DNA of 5,264 nucleotides from Eubacteriales bacterium. GTDB taxonomy: Bacteria; Bacillota; Clostridia; Christensenellales; SZUA-584. The stretch is from positions 1 to 5,264 of the forward strand of contig JAQTSP010000170.1 of NCBI GenBank assembly GCA_028711205.1, given 5' to 3'. Position numbers and translations under genes: made by a program. Below, piece after piece: positions 1 through 5,264 of this stretch (position 1 is its first letter; the number at the start of each line of letters is the position of its first letter). A model generated the notes under the pieces. It searched no databases, was not told the origin of the DNA, and was given only the letters and a program-made list of their open reading frames with translations.

Positions 1-997
1 GACAATATATGCGATACGCGCACCAGGCATATAGTGTGATATGCGGTCTTTGAGAAACGCCGCCGCCTTTTCTTTGACGTCCGGCTTGTACCCGTACCGG
101 TGCCGTCCGCAGTATGACATGATGTCTGGATTGTACAGCCCCACCGCGTTCGGGAACGCTTCTTCATTGATCTTCTGCGTGACTGTACCGTATGTCATAA
201 AAATGATCTCGAGCGAAACGCTATCCAGTATTTCAGGCAACAGCTCGTTTGCCATCGCCTGAAAAAGCCGTTCATAAAGCACCTCGTAACCGCCTATCAT
301 CACGATAGGCGCGATCAGTATGCCGATGTCGTAGCCGGCTCTGTACAGCTTATTGACGGCGGTAATACGTTCACTGAGACCGGACGTCCGGAACTCGACC
401 TTCCGGATGATCTCCTGCGGGTTGAGGCTCATGCGTATCGTGACATTGCCGCCGTGGCCGATATCCAGCAGCGGATCGACCAAGTCGAATTTTGTGGGCA
501 GCGTCAGCCGCGCATCCGGTATGTTTGCAAATTCACGTATCGTCCATTCAAGATTGCCGCTGATGCTGTTTTCCAATACAAGATCCGAGTTGCTGCCGAT
601 CTCGAACACGCTGCCCGGGTATTTTACCGCGGCCTGTTTAAGCGTCTTCATCATTTGCTCACGGTTCACAAAGATTCTTAAATAGGAGCATTTGTAATAT
701 GTACAAACAAGATAGCAGTACAGGCATATCGCGCTGCATCCCGAGGACGTGTACGGCACGAGAAAATCGGACGTTTTGTTGTTTTTTCTGTGTGTCAGCG
801 ATTTGCGTATACCGAGCACAAGATAATCCTTCAATTTGGGGAAGTCGGCGTCCGGACGCTGCCGGAGTTCAGGGATATTGTTATGGTTCTCCACCAATAA
901 TATCGGTATTGTTATACTTCTTTATCAGACTTTTACCAAGCGCATATTTTTCACAGCCTTTTTCGACGTAAATTTTTTTTGGTGAAAAGTAGTCCAC
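1..997 (-). CDS. Spore photoproduct lyase-family radical SAM protein, frameshifted, 3' end off the window
   Basis: Known SPL enzymes use a 4Fe-4S cluster and S-adenosylmethionine to reverse 5-thyminyl-dihydrothymine in spore DNA. I translated this gene by eye. A GTG start at 997 follows GGGGAGGG (1012-1005, 7-nt spacer). The first 32 codons (MDYFSPKKIYVEKGCEKYA...) match the SPL N-terminus, then this frame hits TAA at 883-881. The rest of the protein continues without stops in the frame with codon starts at multiples of 3, from 903 to the window edge. Composite numbering gives about 333 residues. The last visible residues (ARIAYIV) align with the end of B. subtilis SPL (342 aa), so only a few codons are missing. 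The radical SAM motif C88-x3-C92-x2-C95 and the following Tyr96 are present, as are LRIFVN, TKF, MSLNP and IAPI segments. The position of catalytic Cys141 of B. subtilis SPL is Ser136 (FEIGSNSD). It could be a paralogue with another substrate, or a decaying gene. The family call is firm; whether it is functional is uncertain. Confidence 0.85.
881..924 (-). other. Apparent -1 frameshift in the SPL-like gene
   Basis: The frame opened by the GTG at 997 encodes SPL-like residues up to about codon 32 and ends at TAA 883-881. The frame carrying the rest of the protein is closed upstream by TAA at 924-922. The two overlap only between 921 and 884. Joining them requires re-reading or adding one base near 901 (GATATTATTGG). 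No long homopolymer or clear slippery heptamer is visible. A deletion in the sequence or an assembly error is more likely than programmed frameshifting. If no frameshift is allowed, the earliest starts of the downstream frame are TTG 897 and GTG 894. Neither has a good ribosome binding site, and both would lose the N-terminal segment. Confidence 0.75.
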
Positions 998-1027
998 TTT
1001 GATGCCCTCCCCTATATATGATGACTT

Positions 1028-1057
1028 GTATAAAAAATATTATTATAAAATTGACAA
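1028..1057 (-). promoter_or_regulatory. Possible promoter of the SPL-like gene
   Basis: TTGTCA (1057-1052) and TTATAC (1033-1028) are separated by 18 bases in a very AT-rich stretch, about 30 bases upstream of the GTG start at 997. The -35 box starts directly after the U-tract of the preceding terminator. It is a moderate sigma-A match. I saw no convincing match to a sporulation sigma-G promoter, although SPL genes in Bacillus are expressed in the forespore. Confidence 0.35.
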
Positions 1058-1093
1058 ACAAAAAAGCGGCCCGATCCGCAATGGACAGGCCGC
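1058..1093 (-). terminator. Rho-independent terminator of the sigma/DUF4349/SIMPL cluster
   Basis: On the minus strand, 13 bases after the stop codon at 1107, GCGGCCTG pairs with CGGGCCGC (one G-U pair) and the stem continues with TCC/GGA after a one-base bulge, closing on an ATTGC loop. A run of six T follows (1065-1060), then GTTTG. The strong GC stem and T-run separate this cluster from the SPL-like gene downstream. Confidence 0.9.
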
Positions 1094-1106
1094 CACATAC
1101 AACAAA

Positions 1107-1856
1107 TTATTCTATTTCATAGACGATGGTAATGCTTGCCGTTACTTCTAACTCGTCCGTTGTGATCGGTGTTGTCCCCGAATATGAATCCTCCATCGCT
1201 GCCGCCTCGTACGCGTAATACCCGCCATTGTAGGAGGCGTTTTCAGTGACCTCAAGCGTACCGATGATCGTATATCCGCCCGCGGCGGCGATCGTATCGG
1301 CTTTGCTCCTGGCTTTTTCCATCGCATCGGTCAGCGCATCGTTATAATGTGCGGTCTCATCAAGAAGCGAAAACTCGATGGAGTTGGTCCTGTTCGCACC
1401 GTTTTCTATCGCGACATCGATATATTCGCCGACCTTGTCAATATCCGCTACCGTCAGCTCCACCATGTTTGTGACTTCATACATGTAGATTTCCCCGTTG
1501 CCATCCGAATAATCGTAGTATGGGTATGCCGAATAGTTGATCGTGCGCATATCATCTTCAGACAGCCCGGCGGCCTGCAAAGCAGCGAAGACCGCGTTCA
1601 TAAGCTCTGTGTTGTCGCTCTGAGCCTGCTGCATATCCTCGTTCTGCGTCGTTACGCCTACGGTGACATAAGCGACGTCCGGCATCACCTTAATGCTTCC
1701 TGTCGCGCTGACAGTCAGAGAGTTTGCGGAAACCAGGTTTTCGCCAAGATCGATGACGACCTTTTCCGCATCGGCTTCGCCTGGATCAAACGAACATCCC
1801 GTAAAAATCAGCACGGCTGACAGAACGGCCAAAAGTATGATGGCCTTATTTTTCAT
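1107..1856 (-). CDS. SIMPL (DUF541) domain lipoprotein
   Basis: The 249-residue protein starts at ATG 1856, preceded by GGGAGGG (1870-1864, 7-nt spacer). An in-frame ATG at 1883 lies inside the upstream gene and has no such site. Residues 1-20 form a lipoprotein signal with lipobox IFTGC, so Cys21 is the likely lipidation site and the mature protein sits outside the membrane. The region from about 45 to 249 fits the SIMPL/DUF541 family: a beta strand plus VMPDVAYVTVGV near 57-68, a helix at 75-97, a second helix DALTDAMEKARSKADTIAAAGG (173-194) and a final strand EVTASITIVYEIE. The family name comes from a mouse signalling protein; bacterial members (for example YggE) are envelope proteins linked to stress tolerance, with no defined biochemistry. 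Two tyrosine-rich loops (around 108-126 and 208-225) are notable. The start overlaps the upstream DUF4349 gene by 11 bases, which suggests translational coupling. Confidence 0.88.
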   Translation of the reverse strand: MKNKAIILLAVLSAVLIFTGCSFDPGEADAEKVVIDLGENLVSANSLTVSATGSIKVMPDVAYVTVGVTTQNEDMQQAQSDNTELMNAVFAALQAAGLSEDDMRTINYSAYPYYDYSDGNGEIYMYEVTNMVELTVADIDKVGEYIDVAIENGANRTNSIEFSLLDETAHYNDALTDAMEKARSKADTIAAAGGYTIIGTLEVTENASYNGGYYAYEAAAMEDSYSGTTPITTDELEVTASITIVYEIE

Positions 1857-2859
1857 TGTCCGTCCCTCCCTGTCGCTGGTCACTATTTGTCAATGCTTTA
1901 TGTTTCTTGTTCGACCTCTTGACGAGCACGATGATAACGATAATAATCACGGCCAATATCAGCAATATGGGCGAACCGGCAAGAACAAACACGAGCAGCC
2001 CTTCACCGAAATCAGCAAGCACACTCAGCACGGAATAAAAACCGCTCGATATCCTCTCCCCGATGGTTGTATCTTCCGATGTTACGACTTCTGTAATTTC
2101 GTTGACTTCCTGCAGCGTGATCGTCACTGTCGAAAAATCGATCAGGCTGTCATATGTGCGAAGGCTCGTTTGCTGCATCTCGATGTCGTATATAACATCG
2201 GAGAGCTCTCTTTCGAGTTCGAGAAGGTCATCAAGATTGGGGTTCTGATCCAAGAGCTCGAGCAGCCTTTCTTTACGGTTGCTCAATATTTCCAGCTTTG
2301 TTTCGACATCATAATACTGAAGGGAAATGTCCTCCCCTGAGACGGAGCTGGATATCGTTTTGCCAAGGCCCTTTAACATCGTGATGAATGAATCGAACTT
2401 ATCGCTGGGGACTCTCAGCGTCAGATTCGCGTATCGTCCCTCATCCTGCCAATCCTCTGGCTCCGTGCCATATTCATACGCATCTTCAACATATCCGCCG
2501 ACTGCGTCCAGACTATCCATAATGCTTTGATAGTCCTCGTTATAATTCGTCGTCTGTGTTTCGATATACGCGCTGTAGATGATTTTTCGATCAACACTCG
2601 GTTCCAGTATGGAGGCCGCGCTGTCAATGTCGATATCTGTGCCGGTTGAACCATCACTGGAAGTCTCTCCTCCAGCTTCAACTTCGACGCCTTCGTCGTA
2701 GTCCTTTTCGACATCATAAGCGGGCGCTTCGGCCGCTTGTACTTCGCTATAATAATCTTCGTTTGTGGAAGTATCCCCGGTAGACGAGGCGGAGCAGCCG
2801 GAAAAGAGCATGGCTGCGATCAGAAGTATTGTACCAAAAAATAACAAACTTTTTTTCAT
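1846..2859 (-). CDS. DUF4349 domain lipoprotein with a C-terminal membrane helix
   Basis: The 337-residue protein begins at ATG 2859, five bases after AGGAGGG (2871-2865). An in-frame ATG at 2883 lacks a site. Residues 1-21 form a signal peptide ending LFSGC, with Cys22 as likely lipid anchor. Residues 23-88 are an acidic, Ser/Thr/Gly-rich linker. The DUF4349 domain spans about 90-253: RKIIYSAYIE, an LTLRVPSDKFDSF segment at 146-158, then a helical pair around 180-236 rich in Leu, Glu and Arg (NRKERLLELL, LLELERELSDVIYDIE) that is probably a coiled coil, and STVTITLQEV. A hydrophobic helix at about 288-313 is followed by a basic 24-residue tail (KRSNKKHK...). Both ends therefore probably lie at the membrane, with the domain outside. 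The function of the family is unknown. It lies between an ECF sigma gene and a SIMPL lipoprotein gene and has its own ECF-type promoter at 2905-2931. Confidence 0.88.
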   Translation of the reverse strand: MKKSLLFFGTILLIAAMLFSGCSASSTGDTSTNEDYYSEVQAAEAPAYDVEKDYDEGVEVEAGGETSSDGSTGTDIDIDSAASILEPSVDRKIIYSAYIETQTTNYNEDYQSIMDSLDAVGGYVEDAYEYGTEPEDWQDEGRYANLTLRVPSDKFDSFITMLKGLGKTISSSVSGEDISLQYYDVETKLEILSNRKERLLELLDQNPNLDDLLELERELSDVIYDIEMQQTSLRTYDSLIDFSTVTITLQEVNEITEVVTSEDTTIGERISSGFYSVLSVLADFGEGLLVFVLAGSPILLILAVIIIVIIVLVKRSNKKHKALTNSDQRQGGTDNEK

Positions 2860-2904
2860 AATAACCCTCCTAAATATCAGCACTTTTTGATTTTATGCAT
2901 ATTA

Positions 2905-2931
2905 GACGTGTAAAGCCGCAACTTTGTTCCA
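2905..2931 (-). promoter_or_regulatory. ECF-sigma-type promoter upstream of the DUF4349 gene
   Basis: TGGAAC (2931-2926) and CGTC (2908-2905) are separated by exactly 17 bases, between the sigma stop codon (2939-2937) and the DUF4349 start (2859). This matches the Bacillus ECF pattern (TGAAAC or TGCAAC, 16-17 bases, CGTC/CGTA) with one mismatch in the -35 box. It would give a leader of about 40 bases before ATG 2859. The match and spacing are seen directly; recognition by the adjacent sigma factor is inference. Confidence 0.6.
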
Positions 2932-2936
2932 TGTAT

Positions 2937-3488
2937 TTAACAGTTGATCAATAAGGATCTCAGATTTTGCCGGCCCCTGCTGATTCTTGATTTGACAGTT
3001 CCCACGCTGATGCTCAGGCACTCGGATATCTCTTCATATGATAGCCCGCTGACATCACGGAGTATGATGACCGATTTATGGTCATCGGATAAGGAATTGA
3101 TCGCTGTCTGTATGTCCTCGTTTCTTTCTATAGACAGCACATGCGCTTCGGGTGTGATATGGCCGGTGTCTTCAAATGAGGCGCCTTTTTCGATGGATTG
3201 TTCAAGTGACAGCGGTGTTTTCTTCCTTCTGCGTAGCGCGTCAAGGCATGTATTGACGGTCAGGCGGTACACCCATGACGAAAATGATGACTGCTGCCTG
3301 AATGAGCCAATTCTCCTGTATATCTTTATCAATGCGTCCTGAGCGGTGTCGCCCGCGTCGGCTTCGTTGCCCATGAAACGGTACGCAATATTGTATACGC
3401 TTTTTTCGCAAGATAATATGAGCTCTTCCAATGCGGCGGTTTCGCCACTCTGTGCGCGTTTAACAAGAAGCTCATCGTTTACGGGCAT
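2937..3488 (-). CDS. ECF (group IV) RNA polymerase sigma factor
   Basis: The 183-residue protein directs RNA polymerase to alternative promoters. Sigma region 2 spans about 10-88, with the typical DTAQDALIKIYRRIGSF and SSFSSWVYRLTVNTCLDALRRRKK segments. Region 4 spans about 125-178, with LSDDHKSVIILRDVSGLSYEEI and the helix-turn-helix SVGTVKSRISRGR. Regions 1.2 and 3 are absent and the length is normal for ECF sigma factors such as SigW. ATG 3488 is chosen because GGAGG (3503-3499) lies 10 bases upstream. An in-frame ATG at 3527 has no site and lies only about 8 bases from the predicted transcript start. DUF4349 and SIMPL lipoprotein genes follow without a terminator. No zinc-binding anti-sigma (HxxxCxxC) or other recognisable anti-sigma protein is encoded next to it. 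The promoter upstream is sigma-A type, so autoregulation through its own start is not evident. Confidence 0.93.
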   Translation of the reverse strand: MPVNDELLVKRAQSGETAALEELILSCEKSVYNIAYRFMGNEADAGDTAQDALIKIYRRIGSFRQQSSFSSWVYRLTVNTCLDALRRRKKTPLSLEQSIEKGASFEDTGHITPEAHVLSIERNEDIQTAINSLSDDHKSVIILRDVSGLSYEEISECLSISVGTVKSRISRGRQNLRSLLINC

Positions 3489-3541
3489 ACGCTTTAGTCC
3501 TCCGTAACAGTGACAGTGTTCAAACATTGATTACAAGACGA

Positions 3542-3570
3542 ATTATACATTATTATCTATATTGATGCAA
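3542..3570 (-). promoter_or_regulatory. Sigma-A-type promoter of the ECF sigma gene
   Basis: TTGCAT (3570-3565), a 17-base spacer and a perfect TATAAT (3547-3542) predict a start near 3535, about 47 bases before ATG 3488. I searched the same leader for an ECF-type box pair and found none with correct spacing: the CGTC at 3540-3537 has no AAC 16-17 bases upstream. Confidence 0.72.
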
Positions 3571-3594
3571 AGCAATTTTTAATGTTGACACAGA

Positions 3595-3618
3595 GTATAC
3601 CCATATACAGATATACAA
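3595..3618. repeat. Three tandem TATAC octamers between divergent promoters
   Basis: TATAC occurs at 3596-3600, 3604-3608 and 3612-3616, an exact 8-base period (GTATACCC, ATATACAG, ATATACAA). It lies between the sigma promoter and the bioY promoter. It could be a protein-binding repeat or chance AT-rich sequence. Confidence 0.4.
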
Positions 3619-3636
3619 AATGGCAAATAATTTTGA

Positions 3637-3665
3637 TTGACAAACAACAGGCATGGATGTAAACT
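3637..3665 (+). promoter_or_regulatory. Promoter of bioY
   Basis: A perfect TTGACA (3637-3642), a 17-base spacer and TAAACT (3660-3665, four of six matches) predict a start near 3672. The weak -10 box is part of the left arm of the BirA-like palindrome, so bound repressor would block polymerase. Confidence 0.6.
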
Positions 3666-3687
3666 ATCAAACGATATCAAGTTTACA
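3658..3687 (+). promoter_or_regulatory. BirA-type biotin operator
   Basis: TGTAAACT (3658-3665) and AGTTTACA (3680-3687) form a perfect 8-base inverted repeat separated by 14 bases. The arms and spacing match the biotin-repressor operator of E. coli (TTGTAAACC, about 14 bases, GGTTTACAA) and relatives in Firmicutes. The site overlaps the -10 box and the predicted start of bioY, which fits repression by biotinoyl-AMP-loaded BirA when biotin is plentiful. The palindrome is seen directly; the regulator is inferred from family knowledge and the downstream gene. Confidence 0.82.
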
Positions 3688-3700
3688 AGGGCGGATATAT

Positions 3701-4288
3701 ATGAAAACAAAACAATTGCTTCTTTGCGCGCTGTTTGCGGCGCTGACGGCGTGCGGTTCTCTTATAAAAATACCCATTCCCGGCACAACGCTCATATTGA
3801 CGTTTCAGGTATTTTTTATGATTATGGCCGGTCTGATGCTGCGTGCGCGGTACGCGCTGATCTCGCAGCTCGTGTATGCCGCTGTCGGCCTTGCGGGGCT
3901 GCCTGTTTTTTCGGCAGGCGGCGGCATCGCTTATGTCCTTTTCCCGTCTTTTGGGTTTGTCATTGGTTTTTGCGTCTCTGCACCGGTCATCAGCCTTCTC
4001 GTCAGAAAAAACCTGCTGAGTCTAATATCAAAACAAGCGCATAATAAAGGCATACTGGTCATGAAGATCACAATTTATGCGCTTGTTTCATTGACCGTGA
4101 TGTATGTCTTTGGCGTGGCATACATGTATATCATCAACAATATCTATCTGAGCAATCCCATAACGATCGGCTATATCATTATGTATCAGGCCGGCATATT
4201 CTTTTTCATTGACATGGCAAAGTTTGCGCTGGCGGTGCCGCTTTGCGCGGCGATACTCAAACGCATGCCGCGAGGTCTGCTCGATTAG
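3701..4288 (+). CDS. bioY: BioY, biotin-binding S component of an ECF transporter
   Basis: This 195-residue integral membrane protein binds biotin and, with the shared EcfT/EcfA1/EcfA2 energising module, imports it. The signature GLPVFSAGGGIAYVLFP runs at 66-82 and continues into GFVIGF. The D171-x-x-K174 motif in the last helix is typical of the biotin site. About six hydrophobic helices are visible (roughly 5-22, 33-48, 52-66, 82-100, 120-143, 158-186). Length is normal for BioY. ATG 3701 is chosen because the in-frame ATG at 3653 lies upstream of the predicted transcript start and inside the promoter, while AAGGGCGG lies just before 3701. No ecfA, ecfT or biotin synthesis gene is adjacent, so it probably shares a module encoded elsewhere. 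A BirA-type operator precedes it. I found no good terminator on its strand. Confidence 0.95.
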   Translation: MKTKQLLLCALFAALTACGSLIKIPIPGTTLILTFQVFFMIMAGLMLRARYALISQLVYAAVGLAGLPVFSAGGGIAYVLFPSFGFVIGFCVSAPVISLLVRKNLLSLISKQAHNKGILVMKITIYALVSLTVMYVFGVAYMYIINNIYLSNPITIGYIIMYQAGIFFFIDMAKFALAVPLCAAILKRMPRGLLD

Positions 4289-4346
4289 ACATATGCGCGC
4301 CATAACCACCTCGAAACCCCGGCGCCTTTCCGAATGTATAATAACT

Positions 4347-4378
4347 CAAAAAGGGTAACATAAATCGATGTTACCCTG
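4347..4378 (-). terminator. Rho-independent terminator of the DUF4870 gene
   Basis: On the minus strand AGGGTAACAT pairs perfectly with ATGTTACCCT around a six-base loop (plus-strand arms 4352-4361 and 4368-4377), followed by a short T-run (4352-4348). It lies 17 bases after the stop of the DUF4870 gene. On the plus strand the hairpin is followed by TGAGATG, not T, so it is a poor terminator for bioY, though it may block convergent transcription. Confidence 0.8.
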
Positions 4379-4394
4379 AGATGATAACCAAATG

Positions 4395-4742
4395 CTATTT
4401 TAAGTCTTTGGCCTTGTTGTATATGACGGGGATTTTAAAGATATCGCCCTGTGCCGCTTTTATGATGCAGATGATGGACAGCACCAAAAAAGATACCCAT
4501 ACCAGATAATATAGAATCATGAATAAAAGCCCAACATATGGGATGAACGCCAGCGCAAATAATATAATATACGCCACGATAACAACGCAACCCAATATCA
4601 GGGATTGCCAGGCATGTATCCTGACCGTTTTATTCTCCTTCTCTGTCGCCAACAAAATGATTGCGCTGATGATCGATATAATATAAGCAAACCAACTGGC
4701 AGTTTTTTCATCCATACCCAATGAATTTTTTTGATCGGACAT
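4395..4742 (-). CDS. DUF4870 (Tic20-like) small membrane protein
   Basis: The 115-residue protein starts at ATG 4742, seven bases after AAGGTGG (4756-4750). It has three hydrophobic segments (about 16-33, 46-66 and 70-95), a charged loop with the family-typical RIHAWQSLILG (41-51), and a C-terminal tail GDIFKIPVI that is also common in DUF4870 proteins. Members are small bacterial membrane proteins of unknown function that resemble the chloroplast import protein Tic20; no activity should be assumed. It has its own promoter and terminator, so it is probably a single-gene unit between murF and the convergent bioY. Confidence 0.85.
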   Translation of the reverse strand: MSDQKNSLGMDEKTASWFAYIISIISAIILLATEKENKTVRIHAWQSLILGCVVIVAYIILFALAFIPYVGLLFMILYYLVWVSFLVLSIICIIKAAQGDIFKIPVIYNKAKDLK

Positions 4743-4772
4743 AATAATACCACCTTTTGTTTATTTTAATTT

Positions 4773-4801
4773 ATTATACTATACCGGCAAATTTATGTAA
4801 A
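4773..4801 (-). promoter_or_regulatory. Sigma-A promoter of the DUF4870 gene
   Basis: TTTACA (4801-4796), exactly 17 bases, and a perfect TATAAT (4778-4773) predict a start near 4766, about 24 bases before ATG 4742. It is the best sigma-A match in the window and suggests steady expression independent of murF. Confidence 0.78.
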
Positions 4802-4884
4802 CTGCCATTTGCTTTAGCGGCATAACGGCGGATTACTTGGCGATGTAGCTTTTTGAAGCACTTCTGATTCAAACAGCAAATCGG

Positions 4885-5264
4885 TCAACCATCGTCGGCA
4901 AGCCACTGTACGACGGTATCGAGGCGCATGCCGTGGGATGCTTTCACCAATACCGTATCTCCCTGTTTAATGAGAGACGGGAGCGCGTCAATAAGCGATT
5001 CCTTATCCGTAAAATAAAGCGCAGCGGCGCCCATTTCCCGCGCACCCTCATATATATACCGCGATAATTGTCCCACACAAAGAATTTGATCAATACCCAT
5101 TTCTGCCGCGTAGTGTCCGATTTCCATGTGGTATTGCGCTTCGTTTTGACCCAGCTCAAACATGTCTCCCAGTATGCATACGCTCCTTCCCTTTGCTTTT
5201 GCCGCAATGCTGATAGAAGCGGCCATCGAAGTCGGGTTTGCATTGTACGCATCGTTGATGATCG
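4885..5264 (-). CDS. murF: MurF, UDP-MurNAc-tripeptide:D-Ala-D-Ala ligase, C-terminal part
   Basis: MurF adds D-Ala-D-Ala to UDP-MurNAc-tripeptide with ATP, the last cytoplasmic step in making the peptidoglycan precursor pentapeptide. Only the last 125 residues are in the window; the 5' part lies beyond the right edge (first full codon 5262-5260). The visible piece begins IINDAYNANPTSM, a hallmark MurF motif, followed by GRSVCILGDMFELG and the C-terminal segment DTVLVKASHGMRLDTVVQWL, all typical of the Mur ligase C-terminal domain. Full-length MurF is about 450 residues. An internal ATG at 5226 is not the start, because conserved residues precede it. The gene ends in TGA at 4887-4885. The next gene on the same strand has its own promoter 84 bases on; no clear terminator is seen between them. 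Confidence 0.93.
   Translation of the reverse strand, partial: IINDAYNANPTSMAASISIAAKAKGRSVCILGDMFELGQNEAQYHMEIGHYAAEMGIDQILCVGQLSRYIYEGAREMGAAALYFTDKESLIDALPSLIKQGDTVLVKASHGMRLDTVVQWLADDG

Noticed and set aside
353..971. Plus-strand open frames opposite the SPL-like gene
   Set aside because: They are antisense to clear radical SAM coding sequence and show no family features.
1693..2340. A 215-codon open frame on the plus strand, antisense to both lipoprotein genes
   Set aside because: It lies opposite two well-supported genes with good ribosome binding sites, has no recognisable domain, and its composition fits an antisense shadow of the codons below it.
3537..3540. CGTC upstream of the sigma gene as an ECF autoregulatory -10 box
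   Set aside because: No AAC-type -35 box lies 16-17 bases upstream, and a full sigma-A promoter occupies the same place.
3585..3590. A second TTGACA box on the plus strand upstream of bioY
   Set aside because: No acceptable -10 box occurs 16-18 bases downstream; the TATAC units are 13 or 21 bases away.
4297..4325. GCGCC...GGCGC inverted repeat after bioY as a terminator
   Set aside because: The stem is only five pairs, the loop is 19 bases, and only CTTTCC follows, so it is not a credible intrinsic terminator.
4807..4881. ATTTGCT...AGCAAAT inverted repeat between murF and the DUF4870 gene
   Set aside because: Seven-base arms 61 bases apart are expected by chance, and no T-run or regulator pattern accompanies them.

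Overview
The window looks like a chromosomal segment of a Gram-positive, low-to-mid GC firmicute, most likely a clostridial lineage with sporulation ancestry. The evidence is a spore photoproduct lyase-family gene, lipoproteins with clostridial-type signal peptides, strong AGGAGGG-type ribosome binding sites, TTGACA/TATAAT-type promoters and a BioY gene with a BirA-type operator. No mobile element, CRISPR array, tRNA or rRNA was seen, and no gene-free stretch is longer than about 215 bases.

Layout, left to right. (1) Positions 1-997, minus strand: a nearly complete spore photoproduct lyase-like radical SAM gene, cut by the left edge, with a one-base frameshift near 901 and no cysteine at the position of the known catalytic H-donor. 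(2) Positions 1107-3488, minus strand, read right to left: an ECF sigma factor, a DUF4349 lipoprotein with a C-terminal membrane helix, and a SIMPL/DUF541 lipoprotein that overlaps it by 11 bases. A strong terminator follows at 1060-1093. (3) Positions 3489-3700: a divergent control region with a sigma-A promoter for the sigma gene on one side and a promoter plus BirA-like palindrome for bioY on the other. (4) Positions 3701-4288, plus strand: a stand-alone bioY (biotin ECF-transporter S component). (5) Positions 4395-4742, minus strand: a small DUF4870 membrane protein with its own promoter and terminator, convergent with bioY. (6) Positions 4885-5264, minus strand: the C-terminal domain of MurF, entering from the right edge.

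The most interesting unit is the sigma-DUF4349-SIMPL cluster. The sigma gene has a housekeeping-type promoter. The 77-base gap before the DUF4349 gene contains TGGAAC-N17-CGTC, a close match to ECF-type promoters. The plain reading is a small cell-surface stress module in which the sigma factor drives the two lipoproteins encoded next to it. No recognisable anti-sigma factor is encoded alongside, so how the sigma is controlled is the open question. This wiring is inferred from sequence and has not been demonstrated.

The other genes are ordinary housekeeping functions: peptidoglycan precursor ligase, biotin uptake and a small membrane protein. The photolyase-like gene is notable for its frameshift and its altered active site.
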